Shown in pieces: positions 54,160-63,790 of a DNA stretch of 64,000 nt. Source of the DNA: Pseudomonadota bacterium (GTDB lineage: Bacteria; Desulfobacterota; Desulfobulbia; Desulfobulbales; Desulfocapsaceae). The stretch's first letter is position 1. The number at the start of each line of letters is the position of its first letter. The stretch is from NCBI GenBank assembly GCA_018820855.1, contig JAHJNL010000037.1, positions 1-64,000 on the forward strand, in the 5' to 3' direction. The position numbers and the translations under genes were made by a program. Below the pieces are notes generated by a model. The model did not search any database. It was not told the DNA's origin and was given only the letters and a program-made list of their open reading frames with translations.

Positions 54160-55499
54160 AAAAGATTCCAGAAGAATCAATTTTTGAATTACACATGGTC
54201 AGACAGCAGTTAAAAAAGGTGCTGGAAGAACACGGACAGGCCATCCTGCAGCTTAAAAAGAGCGAAGAAAAGTTCAGAACCATTGCCGACTATACCTACA
54301 ACTGGGAATACTGGCTGAACCCCAAAGGGGAATTTCTATACAACTCACCATCATGTGAAGGCTTGACCGGATATTCCGCCGAGGAGTTCACTACCGAGCA
54401 GGACCTCCTCTTATCTATTATTCATTCAGACGACCGGGACAACTTCAAAAACCATCGGCAACACGCCTGCTATACTTCTGGGGCGGCACAACACATTGTA
54501 TTCAGGATTATTACCAAAGAAGGAGTCCTGCGCTGGATCGCTCACAGCTGCCAGCCCGTATATAATTCTCAAGGCCAGTTTCTTGGCAGACGGGGAAGTA
54601 ATCGTAATATAACAACACAAAAATGCATTGAAGAACAAATACAGCTGAGCGAAGAACGATTCCGTCTGGCTCTCGATGCATCTTCTGACGGGGTCTGGGA
54701 TATAAATCTTGTCTCCAATAAAGAGTATTACGGGGAGAACTGGTACCACGTTCTTGGTTACACTGAGCTTGATGTAAAAACCAACTCTCTGACCTGGGAG
54801 GAACTGCTGCATCCTGACGACAAAGCGAAAACCCTGATAGCTGTCCAACAGCACCTGGATGGATTAACCCCTCACTATGAATCGGAATTCAGGATGCGCA
54901 ACAAATCTGGAGAATGGCAGTGGTTTCTCTCCCGGGGCAAAGTAGTGGAAAAGAGCGAAACCGGCAATCCCCTCCGTTTTATCGGAACCAATACCGATAT
55001 CACAAAGAACAAAAAAGTAGAGCTGGAACTGCAGGACATGCAAAATATTCTGGAGAAAAAAGTTGCCAAACGAACCAATGAAATACAGGACGTTAATGTC
55101 GCCCTCAACGTCCTGCTGAAAAAAATGGAACAGGACAAGATTGAGCTTGAACAGAAGATTACAGACAACATCACCAGACTTGTTATTCCCTATCTGGAAA
55201 AACTGCAAAACCTCAATCTGAATGCAAAGCACAGGATCATAGTAGAAATGCTGGCAGCCAACCTGCAGGAACTGACCGCCTCTTTTTCCCACACTGTTTC
55301 TTTGGGAATGGACAAACTCACGCCCACGGAACTACAAATTGCCAATCTGGTGAAGCATGGAAAAACGACCAAGGATATCGCTGAATTGATGCATCTTGCC
55401 CCGGGAACAATCAGTATTCACAGAAAGAACATCAGAAGAAAACTCGGTATCTCGCAACACAAGGTCAATCTCCAGGCCTATCTTTCTTCCACTACCTGA
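54156..55499 (+). CDS. PAS-PAS sensor with LuxR-type HTH
   Basis: 447 aa, soluble. A short helical N-terminus is followed by PAS1 about 42-155 ([28 protein letters not shown]) and PAS2 about 166-290 ([28 protein letters not shown]). A coiled coil at about 295-345 links to a GerE/LuxR HTH ([29 protein letters not shown]..., about 385-445). It senses a small molecule or redox state through PAS and binds DNA directly, without a receiver. Upstream of the large secreted genes, with candidate half-sites in the 389-bp gap that follows, it is their likely regulator. Confidence 0.88.
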   Translation: MKKIPEESIFELHMVRQQLKKVLEEHGQAILQLKKSEEKFRTIADYTYNWEYWLNPKGEFLYNSPSCEGLTGYSAEEFTTEQDLLLSIIHSDDRDNFKNHRQHACYTSGAAQHIVFRIITKEGVLRWIAHSCQPVYNSQGQFLGRRGSNRNITTQKCIEEQIQLSEERFRLALDASSDGVWDINLVSNKEYYGENWYHVLGYTELDVKTNSLTWEELLHPDDKAKTLIAVQQHLDGLTPHYESEFRMRNKSGEWQWFLSRGKVVEKSETGNPLRFIGTNTDITKNKKVELELQDMQNILEKKVAKRTNEIQDVNVALNVLLKKMEQDKIELEQKITDNITRLVIPYLEKLQNLNLNAKHRIIVEMLAANLQELTASFSHTVSLGMDKLTPTELQIANLVKHGKTTKDIAELMHLAPGTISIHRKNIRRKLGISQHKVNLQAYLSSTT

Positions 55500-55574
55500 G
55501 CGGCCCTCCCAAAAAGCCCCCCTCCGCAGCAAATTTCAAAAAACAACGACTCCGGACTCAACCTGTTTCAGATA

Positions 55575-55625
55575 TGGGTACCTTCCCCTCCCACAATGGA
55601 TAGGTTTCCTACCCATTCCCTATCC
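55575..55625. promoter_or_regulatory. Cluster of TGGGTA/TGGATAGG half-sites, candidate operator
   Basis: TGGGTACC (55,575-55,582), TGGATAGG (55,597-55,604) with its inverted partner CCTACCCA (55,608-55,615) at a 3-bp gap, and CCCTATCC soon after. The 19-bp inverted repeat is the kind of site bound by a LuxR-type dimer. It lies between the LuxR regulator gene and the start of the large exported protein at 55889, about 275-315 bp upstream. Direct binding is inferred. Confidence 0.45.
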
Positions 55626-55888
55626 GCTTTTACCTCATTGTTTTTCCATTGTTTATTTTGAGATAATAAGAGAAAGGATGGATTTCATATCTTCATCCCT
55701 CCATTATCGAAATCAACGGAGACATCTTATCCGACAGTTCCCTTGTTTCACCAACCAACATGGGGGACGAAGACTTACTTGAAAGTTCAACTTACCCAAA
55801 AAGAAATCAATACATACTCAGGTGTTCAAGGAGGATAGCCACAAGAAGCCATTATAACAAACCTAGTTACTCAAGGAGGGGGGGAAAA

Positions 55889-58800
55889 ATGAATAAACTT
55901 CGGCTACTCAGCATCAGTATTATCTTAGTACTATTTGGTTGTAGTGGAGCATTCGCGGTAGTGGGATACGGCCCCGGGAGAATCGAACTGAAGATTTTTG
56001 CCGGCCAAGACCATATTGATGTCGGAAGCGGCGGCATCTGGAACTCACGAGACAAACTGCATATTCAGCTGGACCCGGCTGATGGTTGGAGAATCAAGGG
56101 CTACCATGTAGATCTGGGAGGAGGTGAGGAGTACACGCCTCCTCTGACCACAACGGGCAACCCGAAAATAGGGTATTTTGCTTACACAGAAGAATTCCAA
56201 TTACCATACACAAACGAAGTCAATGAAGATGGCCACCCATTCCGGCGAACTCTCGTTCTCGACCTTGAAGAGGATCTTGGCTTTAAGTGGGGCGTACCCT
56301 GGGCCGATCTGCGTACTCAGGGTGTAGCTATCTTTCTGTCTTTGATCAAACTTGATGAGGAGGGAAATGTTGTCAGTGAGACCGGAGCATGGGTGGTTCC
56401 GGAACTGGTTACCTGGGCTGATGAGACAACCGTAGAATCCGAAGAAGGACTTATTGTCGACACCAGCAGCGGTGAGATTATTACAGCCGAGGTCACCGAG
56501 ATCAAATGGGTCGGTAAAGGCAACAAGGTCGCCCAACTTGCGGAGCAGCAAGCACAAAGAACCTGGGTCGTCGAAGAAACTGAGGATGCCATCGCATTCG
56601 ACGGTGGCCGCTGGGGCTGGTGGTTCCACTACGAGATAGCCCATCCCAAGACAGGCCACTTCATTGATTCACCAGTGGCCGGACTCTCGGTAGAAACTCC
56701 GACATATGCCGGTGTTACTGATGTAAACGCCGCCTTCGATTACTTTCCCGGGGAAAAAGTAGACATCTCCATCGGATCCATTCTTCTCGGTTCAACATTA
56801 GCCGATCACAAGATATCTCCACTGGACATCTTTCCTGCGGCCGACACTGAGGATCCGCAGGTTATCAACATGGCCCGTCTGCTGCAGAGCCTTGACCTGG
56901 ACGGCAATGCACAAGGCGGCATCATCATCAGCGAAGAAGTGGTTGGTGCCTTTGAACAAGCCATGGCTGACCTGGGACAATCAAGTATCGATTTCAGCAA
57001 TGACAACCAGGTCGAAGGTATCATCCAGGCGACCGTCAGCTACGCTGGTCAGCTGGATCCCGCCATCGCTCTGACAGTGATTTCTGCTGTAAGCGCCAGA
57101 GGGCACCTGGAGGGCACGCTGAGCAACTCCATGTTCCGCAAGAGAGTTTCACGCACGCCGAACTTGACCAGCTCCAAGGGCAAGATGGCCCTGTCGACGA
57201 CGTGGCTGCCGGCTCTGCCGGCCAACTCCGCCGATGGGACGGAGATTGTGGATATCACCTACCTCGATGAGGAAGGCGGAGTGATTCGCACCACCAATGA
57301 AGCCAAGCCGATCGTCATCACCTTCACCGACGCAGACCCGCTCACCGGGGCAGCCGACGTCTGGGCCGGCGTCTCCCGGGACGATGGCAACACATGGAAA
57401 CGCAAGAACATTTCCCGTTCGGGCAACCGCACCTCCTTCACCCTGGCAAACGGCAGCGAATACTACGGCGATTGCAAGAAGCCGGTCATCCAGGTCCAGG
57501 GCAACAAGATCCTGATTGCCTGGTCCAGCAAGTATGCCCGCGGCGGCAAGCCGCGCTACGCCATTGTCACAACCACTGGCATTGAGGATGACCCTTCGAC
57601 CCTCAAAGATGAGACCAGTTATGAGTATGACGATCCCTATGCAGTGGACGACATCTGGGGCGTCAGTGGACCCCAGCGCTCCCGCGACTACACCGAGGAC
57701 GGCTACCCCGAAGTGGGTGAGGTTCCCTACAGCGCTCTGTGGACCTGCCGTGGCGTGATCGCTTCCCAGACCGACGTGAACGCAGGTGTGGGCGACTTTG
57801 TCGGCGACATCGTCTGGTTCAAGCCCGAGCGTTTGACCAGCGGCCGCCGTGACGTCAACCAGATCTTCATCGGTGCTGCTTCGGGCGCCGGCTTCGGCGT
57901 CATCTGGCAGGAAGACCCCGATGGCGTGCGGCCGGGCCGAGCCGTCGGCCCCGGCGAGGGCTGGAGCGGCGCCACCACCAGCCACAAGACCGACATCTGG
58001 TACAGCTACGTCTCTTGGGGGGATCACACCAAGATCGATACGCACTTCGTGATCGGGGGCGATCCCGAGCATCCCGTTCAGTACGATGACGAAGGGAACG
58101 AAGTCGAAGTCGTCAACCGTCCCAAGGCCCTGGTCCCCATGTCATTGCCGGTGCGCATCTCGGACAACGACGTGCTGAACAAGAAGAACATGGGTCTGGA
58201 TACCAGCAGCGACGCCGAAGACGTGTCCTATTTCCCGGAGAACCTGACACGTTGCGTCAAGTTCGAGGCCGGCAAGAGCATGGTCACCCCGGATGCCGAG
58301 AATGCGTGGGAAGCCGACTACGCGGTGCTGCGAGCCGTACCGGAAGACCACTATCCGAGCATGAACTGCACCAACTGCCATGTGCCCTATGGGTTGGATC
58401 CCCACAATCTGGACACGCCGACCCAGGGCGCTCCCATTCCCCTGGTGGTCGTGAATGCCGAAGCCAATGATTATATCGGCGGCTTTACCAACGGTGACTG
58501 CGTCAGCTGTCATTTCAGCAACATCGTACCCCGTGACCGGGTCATCGCCATGACTTCTGGTCTCGACGAGGATGCCAAATGTGATGAGTGCGAGTCCAAA
58601 GGCGGAATATGGAAGGATGACCTCGAGGCTTACTTCCCCTACGAAGGCTACCCCTACATCTTCGAGGAAGATTCCGTCAATGACGGAACCCACCAGTACG
58701 GGCTGAAGGTTGCGGAGTTGTTGAGCGGCGAATACTACACCTTTATCAACAACGCCGGCAATGAGCGGTCTGTCGCCATCACCACCGACGGCAGGCTGCT

Positions 58801-60328
58801 GGACGGAGATACCGGGGCCTCCCGGCCCAACATCTTCCTGCAGTCCTACGTCAACACGGCCGGCAAGACCAGCGCCTGGGCCGTCATCACCTACGAGGAA
58901 ACCAAGGGCGCCGGCAGCGGACCTCCCGATCCCGACGACCTGATCCACTCCGACGACTATTCTCCCGAAGAGGGCAAGAATGTCATTTACCACAGCTTCG
59001 ATTTCACAAACCCAGATGTCGTCTCCGCAGGCCACATCATGAACCCGCCGGAAACCGACGATTCCGGCAACCCCATCTACCTGGTCGACGAATACGGCAC
59101 CCAGATCCCGGACTATCTCGGCAGGCCGCAGTTGGCCTACGAGAATGCCCGGCGGGGCCGCATTATCATGCAGGGCGTCAGCGCTATGGGGGCCTCCCGC
59201 ACGCCCCTGTTGATGGTCTACAAGATGGGCGAAGCCGGCCACGGCCGTCCCTCGGACATCTTCCTGTCGCGGTGGGAGGTTCCCATAACTGACACGCCAA
59301 CGGTGGACAACCCCTACCGCTTCGAGAACGTCCAGGGCGAATTGCGCGTGGATCCGCTCAGCGAGCAGCCCTACTGGCACAGCGGTCCGAAGAATATGAG
59401 CTCCGTCACTCCCACGGAGGTGACCGAGAGCATGGGCGATCCGGAGTCTGATGACCCCTTCGGCGCCTTCAAGGTCATCAGATGGGTGCAGACGGTCGAT
59501 AACTTTGAGGACAAATCCCACAAGAACCCGTACGATGACGCCCGCGCCCATCGCGGCCAGATTCGCGGCGATTTCGTCACCATGGGCTTCTCCTACACCG
59601 CCAACTGGGCTGCGTCTCGCAACGGCAACGACAAGTACGACCTGTTCATCCGCCGGTCCTTCGACGGCGGCAAGACCTGGACCACCGATCCGGCTGGAAA
59701 CGGTGTGGCGCACGGTCAGACCTGGACGTATCCCAGCGGCACCGAGAGTCCCGGCACCAAGGTGGAGGAACTCAACTTCTACCCTGCGGGCGATTTTGAG
59801 TCGATGCGCAACCTGTCGCAGCTGCCCAACCACAAGGAGACGGTCATAGAACCCCGCATCGTCGCCGTGCCCGGCACGATCAAGGATCCGGTGACGAAGG
59901 AGTGGACGAAAATTCCCGAGGACAAGCAGAACCCGGACGTCTTCTACGTGGCCTACGGCACCTCCACCAACCCCAAGAAGGATCCGGTTACCAAGGAGCA
60001 GGACGTACCGGTCCCGGCGGATCTCTACTACAGTTTCAGCAAAGACAGGGGTGAGAGCTATCACCTGGATGAGTGGGTGGTCAATCCCGACAGCGACGGC
60101 AACAACGCCGGAGAAACCGTGTATCGCTGGGGTCGACTGGCCAAAGGTGATGCAGAACAGGGTGAAGCGCAGCTGCGCATGACTCCTGACGGCTCACGTT
60201 TTTACGCCACCTGGCTGGACGATGGCATCGAAGGCAGTGATATCGTCTTCCGGCGGGTCATGTCGAAGGCCTTTGACGCGAACAAGTCCCCTGAAACCCT
60301 CCTGGCAGAGGAAGCAGAGCCCTTCTGA
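55889..60328 (+). CDS. Very large exported BNR/Asp-box protein with two haem c motifs
   Basis: 1479 aa from ATG 55889, chosen for GGAGGGGGG six bases upstream and a signal sequence (MNKLRLLSISIILVLFGC); an open frame to 55760 lacks these. The signal could be lipoprotein type (Cys18 in LFGC) or cleaved at AFA. Asp-boxes such as RRSFDGGKTWTT and DDGNTW point to beta-propeller folds. Two haem motifs, C827-TNC-H831 and C871-VSC-H875, and an extra CDEC lie in the middle; haem c attachment occurs in the periplasm. It shares long blocks (DDIWGV.GPQ.S, VGEVPY..LWTCRG, RLTSGRRDV, QEDPDG.RPG, GEGWSGA) with the gene at 60535. I recall these from proteins labelled choice-of-anchor O, function unknown. 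The first 1,200 bases are near 50 % G+C, while the rest is distinctly higher. Confidence 0.75.
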   Translation: MNKLRLLSISIILVLFGCSGAFAVVGYGPGRIELKIFAGQDHIDVGSGGIWNSRDKLHIQLDPADGWRIKGYHVDLGGGEEYTPPLTTTGNPKIGYFAYTEEFQLPYTNEVNEDGHPFRRTLVLDLEEDLGFKWGVPWADLRTQGVAIFLSLIKLDEEGNVVSETGAWVVPELVTWADETTVESEEGLIVDTSSGEIITAEVTEIKWVGKGNKVAQLAEQQAQRTWVVEETEDAIAFDGGRWGWWFHYEIAHPKTGHFIDSPVAGLSVETPTYAGVTDVNAAFDYFPGEKVDISIGSILLGSTLADHKISPLDIFPAADTEDPQVINMARLLQSLDLDGNAQGGIIISEEVVGAFEQAMADLGQSSIDFSNDNQVEGIIQATVSYAGQLDPAIALTVISAVSARGHLEGTLSNSMFRKRVSRTPNLTSSKGKMALSTTWLPALPANSADGTEIVDITYLDEEGGVIRTTNEAKPIVITFTDADPLTGAADVWAGVSRDDGNTWKRKNISRSGNRTSFTLANGSEYYGDCKKPVIQVQGNKILIAWSSKYARGGKPRYAIVTTTGIEDDPSTLKDETSYEYDDPYAVDDIWGVSGPQRSRDYTEDGYPEVGEVPYSALWTCRGVIASQTDVNAGVGDFVGDIVWFKPERLTSGRRDVNQIFIGAASGAGFGVIWQEDPDGVRPGRAVGPGEGWSGATTSHKTDIWYSYVSWGDHTKIDTHFVIGGDPEHPVQYDDEGNEVEVVNRPKALVPMSLPVRISDNDVLNKKNMGLDTSSDAEDVSYFPENLTRCVKFEAGKSMVTPDAENAWEADYAVLRAVPEDHYPSMNCTNCHVPYGLDPHNLDTPTQGAPIPLVVVNAEANDYIGGFTNGDCVSCHFSNIVPRDRVIAMTSGLDEDAKCDECESKGGIWKDDLEAYFPYEGYPYIFEEDSVNDGTHQYGLKVAELLSGEYYTFINNAGNERSVAITTDGRLLDGDTGASRPNIFLQSYVNTAGKTSAWAVITYEETKGAGSGPPDPDDLIHSDDYSPEEGKNVIYHSFDFTNPDVVSAGHIMNPPETDDSGNPIYLVDEYGTQIPDYLGRPQLAYENARRGRIIMQGVSAMGASRTPLLMVYKMGEAGHGRPSDIFLSRWEVPITDTPTVDNPYRFENVQGELRVDPLSEQPYWHSGPKNMSSVTPTEVTESMGDPESDDPFGAFKVIRWVQTVDNFEDKSHKNPYDDARAHRGQIRGDFVTMGFSYTANWAASRNGNDKYDLFIRRSFDGGKTWTTDPAGNGVAHGQTWTYPSGTESPGTKVEELNFYPAGDFESMRNLSQLPNHKETVIEPRIVAVPGTIKDPVTKEWTKIPEDKQNPDVFYVAYGTSTNPKKDPVTKEQDVPVPADLYYSFSKDRGESYHLDEWVVNPDSDGNNAGETVYRWGRLAKGDAEQGEAQLRMTPDGSRFYATWLDDGIEGSDIVFRRVMSKAFDANKSPETLLAEEAEPF

Positions 60329-60402
60329 TAGACCCGGAGCCTGTGGTTGAAACAGAAGAATAAGAGGCCGGATCGGAAGACGACTAATATCATGCAGTAA
60401 AG

Positions 60403-60444
60403 CACGGTTGCCGGCCAGGGGATTTTCCCGGGCAGGCAACCGTG
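60403..60444. promoter_or_regulatory. Hairpin between the two large exported-protein genes
   Basis: CACGGTTGCC (60,403-60,412) and GGCAACCGTG (60,435-60,444) pair perfectly, with further GC-rich bases in the loop. There is no T-run, so it is more likely an RNA stability or attenuation element than a terminator. It is in the 206-bp gap between the two genes. Confidence 0.45.
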
Positions 60445-60534
60445 ATCAATCGTTACTGCTATTGAACTCGAAATCCCATTGAAACTGAGACAGTTTCTAT
60501 CATTTTCAATGAAAAGAAAGCCGAGGAAAAAACT

Positions 60535-63500
60535 ATGAAAACAAAACGCTACATTGCCACCCTGGCCATGCTGCTACTCATGGCCGCCCCTGCGCTTGCC
60601 GAAGACGGAGAACTGTTCGTAAAGGACATTTCAAAAACACCGGACTTGGATACAAATCACGCCGCGCTCTGTGTGTTGTATAAGAATGTTCTAGCCAGGA
60701 ATTCGTCAGGCGAACCGGCACCGGTCACTTATACCGCCAAAGATGGCAGTGAGTTTACCAACGATTACGTCAGGCCGCTTATTGCTATGTATCACGATGG
60801 GCCAGTAGTCAATCCCGAGGACAGCGGAGAATTCCCGGGTCACGGCCAACGCGATGTGTTCGGCGCAGTGAGTCTGGATGACGGCAATACCTTTATACGC
60901 TCGAACCTGTCGAACTCGGGAGATAAGAGTTCCTTCACGCTCAAGGACCACACCACCTATTACGGTGACACCTTCCGGCTTTTCACCAATTCGGCCGGAA
61001 CCAAAGTGATGGCCGCCTGGGCCAGCCGATATGCCAACGGTGGCAATCCCAACTACGCCATGTCGGACACGGACCGGGAAGCCCTTGCAGCGTATCTGGG
61101 AATTGACCGGACAGATGCGGGGTTCGACTTGTACGTGGACGACATCTGGGGCGTCACCGGTTCCCAAGGCTCGTCCGATTTTGCCGATGAAGGCTTTCCT
61201 TCAGTGGGCGAGGTGCCCTATGCAACGCTGTGGACTTGCCGCGGCACGCTGGAAGATACCGACGGGGACGGGAAATACGACGCGGTGGTGTGGCGCCAGG
61301 CCGAACGGCTGACGTCCGGCCGGCGCGACGTACACCGCATCGAGGTGGGCGTGGCCGGCGGTGCCGGCTTCGTGGTCACCTGGCAGGAAGATCCTGATGG
61401 TCTGCGGCCCGGCACCGGTGAAGGCCCCGGCGAAGGCTGGAGCGGTGCTGTTGCGCACCACGAGACGGACATCTGGTACAGCTACATCGATTGGAATGAT
61501 TTCGATAAGGTGGATGACGGGGCTGAAGGCTTCAGCGCCATAGATCTCGCCGCTTACACTCTCGAGACCACTCCCGCAGTGGGCATCCCCATGTCCATGC
61601 CGGTTCGTTTGACCGACAACGCCATGGGACTCGCAAAGCCGGATGATTACGATGCGGCTGGAGAGCCCTCCTACCTCTACGAGCTCGATCAAGACGGCAA
61701 CGGTGTGAGTGATCTTTGTGAAAAAACGGTGAAGGTCACGGTGGAAATTCCAGACACCTCCAGTAATCCCCCGACCTCAACTACTCCAATGGATTTACAA
61801 ATGTGCGTTGCCGAAGATGGCCGCCTCATGCGGGGCAACACCGGGGCTACGCGTAACCGCGTCAACCTGCGGGGCTATGACACGGACGGCGACGGTGCGT
61901 TTGACGAGGCTTGGGTTGTCATGGCCTACGAGGAATCCAAGGGTCTGGGTGAGGAATTAGACTACGATCCAGGCGAATTGATCGAAAAAGTCGACATGGG
62001 CAAGAACATCTGGTACCACAGCTTCGACATGCGTAACCCGGAACTGGTCTCCCAGGGCATGATGCTCAACATGCCGGCGGTCTACCCGGACGGAACGCCC
62101 GTTGTACAAACTGAGAATCGTCTGGTGGAATATCCTCAACAAGCTGTATCCGCGGACGGTAACATTAGCTATAATTACCGATTCATGCATATCGAGCCTG
62201 ATCCTATCTACGAAGAACAACCAGAAACGGCGATACCCACAGTGCTGCTGCAGACCGAGATCGCCCGGCGCTTCAGCCTGATCTCCCAGCCTGCCAAGGA
62301 CGCCGGCCCGTCCGGCACGGTGGCGTTGGCTACGTGGAAACAGGGGATCATTCGTCAGGGTGGCCCGGCCGATGTCTATGGCCGACGTTTCATCATCCCT
62401 GAAGGGTTCAATGCCGCCGTGGACAACCCCTACGGCTACGACTGCATGGAATGCAGAACCAAGCTCTTCGAAGACGGATCCAATCCGCGCTACGTCAAGG
62501 GTCTTTGCATCTCTCCGCCCGAGGCCCTGTCCGCCAGCATGCCTTTCGACGTGCCGAATATTGGTGGGGAAGCCAGCTCCATGGGCAATGACATCCCTGC
62601 CCTGATCGCGGCGTTCCCCTTCAACGAGGCCTTCGACGACATCGATATGACTTTGTTGCCAGAAGGCGTGGACCAGATGCCGAAGGTCTACGAGTGGCAG
62701 CAGCTCGGGGCCAATTACGGCCAGGCAATCACGGATACTGATTTGACCAACTTGGACGATCAGTCCTGGGAAAACCCCTACGATGTGGCAAAGGGACACC
62801 GGGGTTTCATATCCGGCGACTTCATCATGTTGTTGTATGCATGGTCTCCCAACTGGCTGGCCAATACCTGGGGCCACGACAACTACAACCTGTACGTCAG
62901 GCGTTCCTTTGACGGCGGCGTCACCTGGACCACCTTGCCCACAGGCTGGACCGACACGCAGGCCCTACCCTCAACCACGACACTTGTAGCCGACGGCACA
63001 AAGTTCTACGAGTGGATGGGACCCGCCGGTACAGCTACCGAATACAAGGTGGAGTTCGATCTGGTTGCGGGTCAGTTTGAGCCAACCCGCAGCATGTCCA
63101 TGCTCAACGGCCTCAAGGAGACCGTGCTTGATCCGCGTTACGCTCCCACCGGAGGTCCGACGCACTCGAGCATCCTCGACGAAACCGGAGCACTCGACAA
63201 CCCCAATGGGGATGGTGAGAGTGAGCGTGATCCTTCCAAGTTTTTCATCACCTTCGAGGTAGGAGACAACACACTTTCAGAGTTCGGCGAGGCGCCCCCC
63301 CAGGATATGTACTATAGCCGCGCCACCAATTACGGCGATGACTATGAATATGTGTGGGATGAAGAAATCGCGGTACCCGATGGTGATGGATTCACTTATG
63401 ACCTCACATCCGATAAAAATGAGGGCTACTTCGATTGGCTGGAAGGCAAAGAAGAAACCCACGCCGCCGAGGCTTCCATGCACGCCAGTCCTGGTGGCAA

Positions 63501-63696
63501 GTTCTTCTGGGCCGTTTGGGAACAGTGGAAGGAAGACGCAGACGGGGAAGCGTACGACACCGATGCTCCTCTCAGAAGGCTCATGTTCCTGGATGATGAG
63601 ATCGAAGACACTGAAAATCCCAACCAAGGCCCCGGCGACGACGTCGGCCCCCCCAGCGGCGACGACCCCACACCGCCGCGTCCCGGAAAGCGGTAG
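60535..63696 (+). CDS. Second large exported BNR/Asp-box protein (paralogue, without CXXCH)
   Basis: 1053 aa. A clear Sec signal (MKTKRYIATLAMLLLMAAPALA|EDG) differs from the first gene's, so this is a soluble periplasmic or outer-surface protein. Asp-boxes (SLDDGNTF, RRSFDGGVTWTT) and the DDIWGVTGSQGS / VGEVPYATLWTCRG / RLTSGRRDVHRIEV / QEDPDGLRPG blocks match the gene at 55889. No CXXCH is present; YDCMECRTK shows a CxxC only. The C-terminus is an acidic then Pro/Gly/Arg tail (PNQGPGDDVGPPSGDDPTP). G+C is high overall but falls near 61.7-61.8 and 62.1-62.2 kb, suggesting insertions relative to its relative. Confidence 0.72.
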   Translation: MKTKRYIATLAMLLLMAAPALAEDGELFVKDISKTPDLDTNHAALCVLYKNVLARNSSGEPAPVTYTAKDGSEFTNDYVRPLIAMYHDGPVVNPEDSGEFPGHGQRDVFGAVSLDDGNTFIRSNLSNSGDKSSFTLKDHTTYYGDTFRLFTNSAGTKVMAAWASRYANGGNPNYAMSDTDREALAAYLGIDRTDAGFDLYVDDIWGVTGSQGSSDFADEGFPSVGEVPYATLWTCRGTLEDTDGDGKYDAVVWRQAERLTSGRRDVHRIEVGVAGGAGFVVTWQEDPDGLRPGTGEGPGEGWSGAVAHHETDIWYSYIDWNDFDKVDDGAEGFSAIDLAAYTLETTPAVGIPMSMPVRLTDNAMGLAKPDDYDAAGEPSYLYELDQDGNGVSDLCEKTVKVTVEIPDTSSNPPTSTTPMDLQMCVAEDGRLMRGNTGATRNRVNLRGYDTDGDGAFDEAWVVMAYEESKGLGEELDYDPGELIEKVDMGKNIWYHSFDMRNPELVSQGMMLNMPAVYPDGTPVVQTENRLVEYPQQAVSADGNISYNYRFMHIEPDPIYEEQPETAIPTVLLQTEIARRFSLISQPAKDAGPSGTVALATWKQGIIRQGGPADVYGRRFIIPEGFNAAVDNPYGYDCMECRTKLFEDGSNPRYVKGLCISPPEALSASMPFDVPNIGGEASSMGNDIPALIAAFPFNEAFDDIDMTLLPEGVDQMPKVYEWQQLGANYGQAITDTDLTNLDDQSWENPYDVAKGHRGFISGDFIMLLYAWSPNWLANTWGHDNYNLYVRRSFDGGVTWTTLPTGWTDTQALPSTTTLVADGTKFYEWMGPAGTATEYKVEFDLVAGQFEPTRSMSMLNGLKETVLDPRYAPTGGPTHSSILDETGALDNPNGDGESERDPSKFFITFEVGDNTLSEFGEAPPQDMYYSRATNYGDDYEYVWDEEIAVPDGDGFTYDLTSDKNEGYFDWLEGKEETHAAEASMHASPGGKFFWAVWEQWKEDADGEAYDTDAPLRRLMFLDDEIEDTENPNQGPGDDVGPPSGDDPTPPRPGKR

Positions 63697-63754
63697 AAAG
63701 ATCCAGTGAATGAATAGTCCGGGTCCATAAGTCAATTTGTCTCGAAAAAGAAAG

Positions 63755-63781
63755 CCCCTCCCCCGATCCCCGGGGGAGGGG
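63755..63781 (-). terminator. GC-rich hairpin, terminator for a gene entering from the right
   Basis: CCCCTCCCCCG (63,755-63,765) pairs with CGGGGGAGGGG (63,771-63,781) around ATCCC. On the minus strand it is followed by a T-rich tract (GCTTTCTTTTTCGAG); on the plus strand there is no T-run. It should therefore stop leftward transcription; the source would lie beyond 64,000. Confidence 0.5.
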
Positions 63782-63790
63782 GACAGGATA

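Noticed and set aside
57149-60064. Long antisense frames opposite the large exported protein
   Set aside because: High-G+C coding DNA gives long open frames on the other strand. They lack SD sites and family motifs, while the sense frame carries signal peptide, Asp-boxes and CXXCH.
60403-60444. Hairpin as a rho-independent terminator between the two exported-protein genes
   Set aside because: The stem is perfect but there is no T-run on either strand, so it is listed only as a hairpin.
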